Below are positions 15,952-16,810 of a DNA stretch of 16,810 bases, piece by piece (position 1 is the first letter of the stretch; each line of letters begins with the position of its first letter). Source of the stretch: an uncultured Collinsella sp. (GTDB lineage: Bacteria > Actinomycetota > Coriobacteriia > Coriobacteriales > Coriobacteriaceae); NCBI GenBank assembly GCA_902497065.1, contig CABVDH010000032.1:1-16810 (forward strand), read 5' to 3'. A model generated the notes under the pieces. The model saw only the letters and a list, made by a program, of their open reading frames with translations, ran no database searches and was not told the DNA's origin. The translations under genes were made by a program, and so were the position numbers.

Positions 15952-16228
15952 GTTTACCACTCCTTTATAGGACTGCCGAGTCATCTTCCAGGTGACTGGG
16001 ACTTCTTTTGACGCTCTTATATATGCCCACCCAGTGCTCATATATACATCGACTATAAAGTTTTTTGAGTCCAGTACTATAAGCATATCTAAGTGCGTGT
16101 AACTTAGGTTTTAGGAAGGTTAAGGTTCTTTGAACCAGAGCTTAAATACCGAGTATGTCCCCAGCTACAAATAACAAGGGGCTTACAATGAGCGCGTACA
16201 CGTTGTTGGTAACGAGCTAAAGGGCATC
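15952..16228. promoter_or_regulatory. Divergent regulatory region of hsp20 with several inverted repeats
   Basis: This AT-rich region separates hsp20 (-) from the 16229 gene (+). It holds ATATATG-N13-CATATAT (16019-16045), whose left arm is part of TATATAAG and could be a -10 for hsp20. It also holds CTAAGT-N7-ACTTAG (16089-16107), tandem AAGGTT copies at 16116-16127 and the hairpin GGTTC-TTT-GAACC (16124-16136). There is an AGTCA-N9-TGACT repeat in the hsp20 leader as well (near 15980-15998). The AGT-N7-ACT geometry recalls the HspR element HAIR (CTTGAGT-N7-ACTCAAG), but the outer bases differ. No CIRCE element is present. Confidence 0.45.
16184..16189 (+). promoter_or_regulatory. Possible -10 element of the 16229 gene
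   Basis: TACAAT predicts a start near 16197 and a leader of about 32 bases. No clear -35 is present. Confidence 0.35.
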
Positions 16229-16696
16229 ATGGACGACCAAAACCAGAACAAAATGTTTATGCCGACGCAGGGGGAAGATACTTCCACGCAGCCGCCACGG
16301 TTCCATCGCCCCCACATCTCGCAAGAGCCCATTAATGATCCGGAGCCCGAGTATGTGACGAGAAATCGATATCAAACACTCGAGGATGCCCAAACGAGGC
16401 GTAAACATATGGGCGTCGCCTCGGGAGACCCTGTATATCTGAAAGACGCACCATTATCTAAAAACAGCGCAGCTAGTGATGAGCCGATGAAAGCATCCGC
16501 CACTCATCAACAAAGAGGTCCTCGACCAAAGCAAACCTTGACGCATTCGGCTCGCTATCTCGAAACGCCAAAACAGGGAAAATCAATCTTCGTTTCATCA
16601 AGTAAACGACGCAAGCAGCATCGACTGACAATCCTGCTTTTGATCATTGTGGCCATAGCAGTTGCCCTTGTTATTCGATTTATCTTCTTTAAATAA
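16229..16696 (+). CDS. Hypothetical protein with a single C-terminal membrane helix
   Basis: I do not recognise this 155-residue protein. Residues 1-120 are polar and rich in Gln, Pro, Lys, Arg and Ser, with no secretion signal or enzyme motif, and are probably largely disordered. A basic cluster KRRKQHR (126-132) precedes one strongly hydrophobic helix at 133-154, and the chain ends just after it at FIFFK. By the positive-inside rule the long N-terminal part should stay in the cytoplasm, giving a tail-anchored protein. AAAGGG lies four bases before the ATG, supporting this start. The gene is visibly more AT-rich than its neighbours and stands alone. A divisome-associated or membrane-adaptor role would be a guess. 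Confidence 0.7.
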   Translation: MDDQNQNKMFMPTQGEDTSTQPPRFHRPHISQEPINDPEPEYVTRNRYQTLEDAQTRRKHMGVASGDPVYLKDAPLSKNSAASDEPMKASATHQQRGPRPKQTLTHSARYLETPKQGKSIFVSSSKRRKQHRLTILLLIIVAIAVALVIRFIFFK

Positions 16697-16760
16697 AGGC
16701 TCAATACCAAAAACGATAAGATCGTCTGGTGTAATAGAGTCATTTACGCCCCATAAACGC

Positions 16761-16791
16761 AAAAAGGGGGAGGCCGCGAGGCCTCCCCCTT
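16761..16791 (-). terminator. Terminator, mainly for leftward transcription from beyond the window
   Basis: A 12-bp perfect stem (16764-16775 with 16780-16791) is closed by a GCGA loop. TTTTTGCGTTT follows on the - strand, while the + side lacks a T tract. It probably ends a leftward gene whose coding part lies right of the window, and may also stop the 16229 transcript. Confidence 0.75.
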
Positions 16792-16810
16792 CTCAGTTCA
16801 AGCGTACGGC

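Noticed and set aside
15952..16228. CIRCE (HrcA) element for hsp20
   Set aside because: No TTAGCACTC-N9-GAGTGCTAA or close variant is present. The only repeats seen have different half-sites.
16793..16810. Possible end of a leftward coding sequence (stop TGA at 16793-16795)
   Set aside because: Only five codons are visible. The adjacent leftward terminator makes it plausible, but the sequence is too short to support a gene call.

Overview
The window is a compact, high-GC stretch of bacterial chromosome made almost entirely of housekeeping genes. The tilS-hpt-ftsH order, an Actinobacteria-type EF-G-like protein, GC-rich codon use and gut-bacterium-like transporter and nuclease genes point to the Coriobacteriia, most likely Collinsella. 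That assignment comes from gene content and style and has not been tested by alignment. I see no rRNA, tRNA, CRISPR array, prophage or complete insertion sequence.

Layout. 149-1132 (+) is a membrane-anchored or secreted DNA/RNA non-specific endonuclease, convergent with a divergent EF-G-like GTPase (1262-3337, -) across a shared terminator. 3648-5964 (-) is a three-gene polar amino acid ABC importer operon: binding lipoprotein, permease, ATPase. Its promoter overlaps a repeated CACTTTAGT operator-like motif. The 348-base gap upstream (5965-6312) also holds a 39-bp perfect inverted repeat. 6313-7761 (+) is an iron-sulfur 23S rRNA m5U methyltransferase, convergent with a PHP-family metal phosphatase (7828-8661, -). 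8821-10011 (-) is a PLP aminotransferase whose 5' flank carries a second long palindrome, REP-like, ending in a GAAA tetraloop.

10201-14579 (-) is the conserved block ftsH, hpt and tilS: membrane protease, purine salvage and tRNA-Ile2 lysidinylation. hpt and ftsH are separated by one base; hpt and tilS are 148 bases apart with a probable internal promoter. A YycJ-type metallo-beta-lactamase-fold hydrolase (14628-15437, +) diverges from tilS and meets an Hsp20 small heat-shock gene (15520-15951, -) at a strong bidirectional terminator. The Hsp20 upstream region is AT-rich and holds several inverted repeats. A 155-residue protein of unknown function with one C-terminal membrane helix (16229-16696, +) closes the window.

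I found no clear new multi-gene system. The parts most worth following up are the two long intergenic palindromes, the double operator of the ABC importer, the degenerate GTPase motifs of the EF-G-like protein and the uncharacterised regulatory region of Hsp20.
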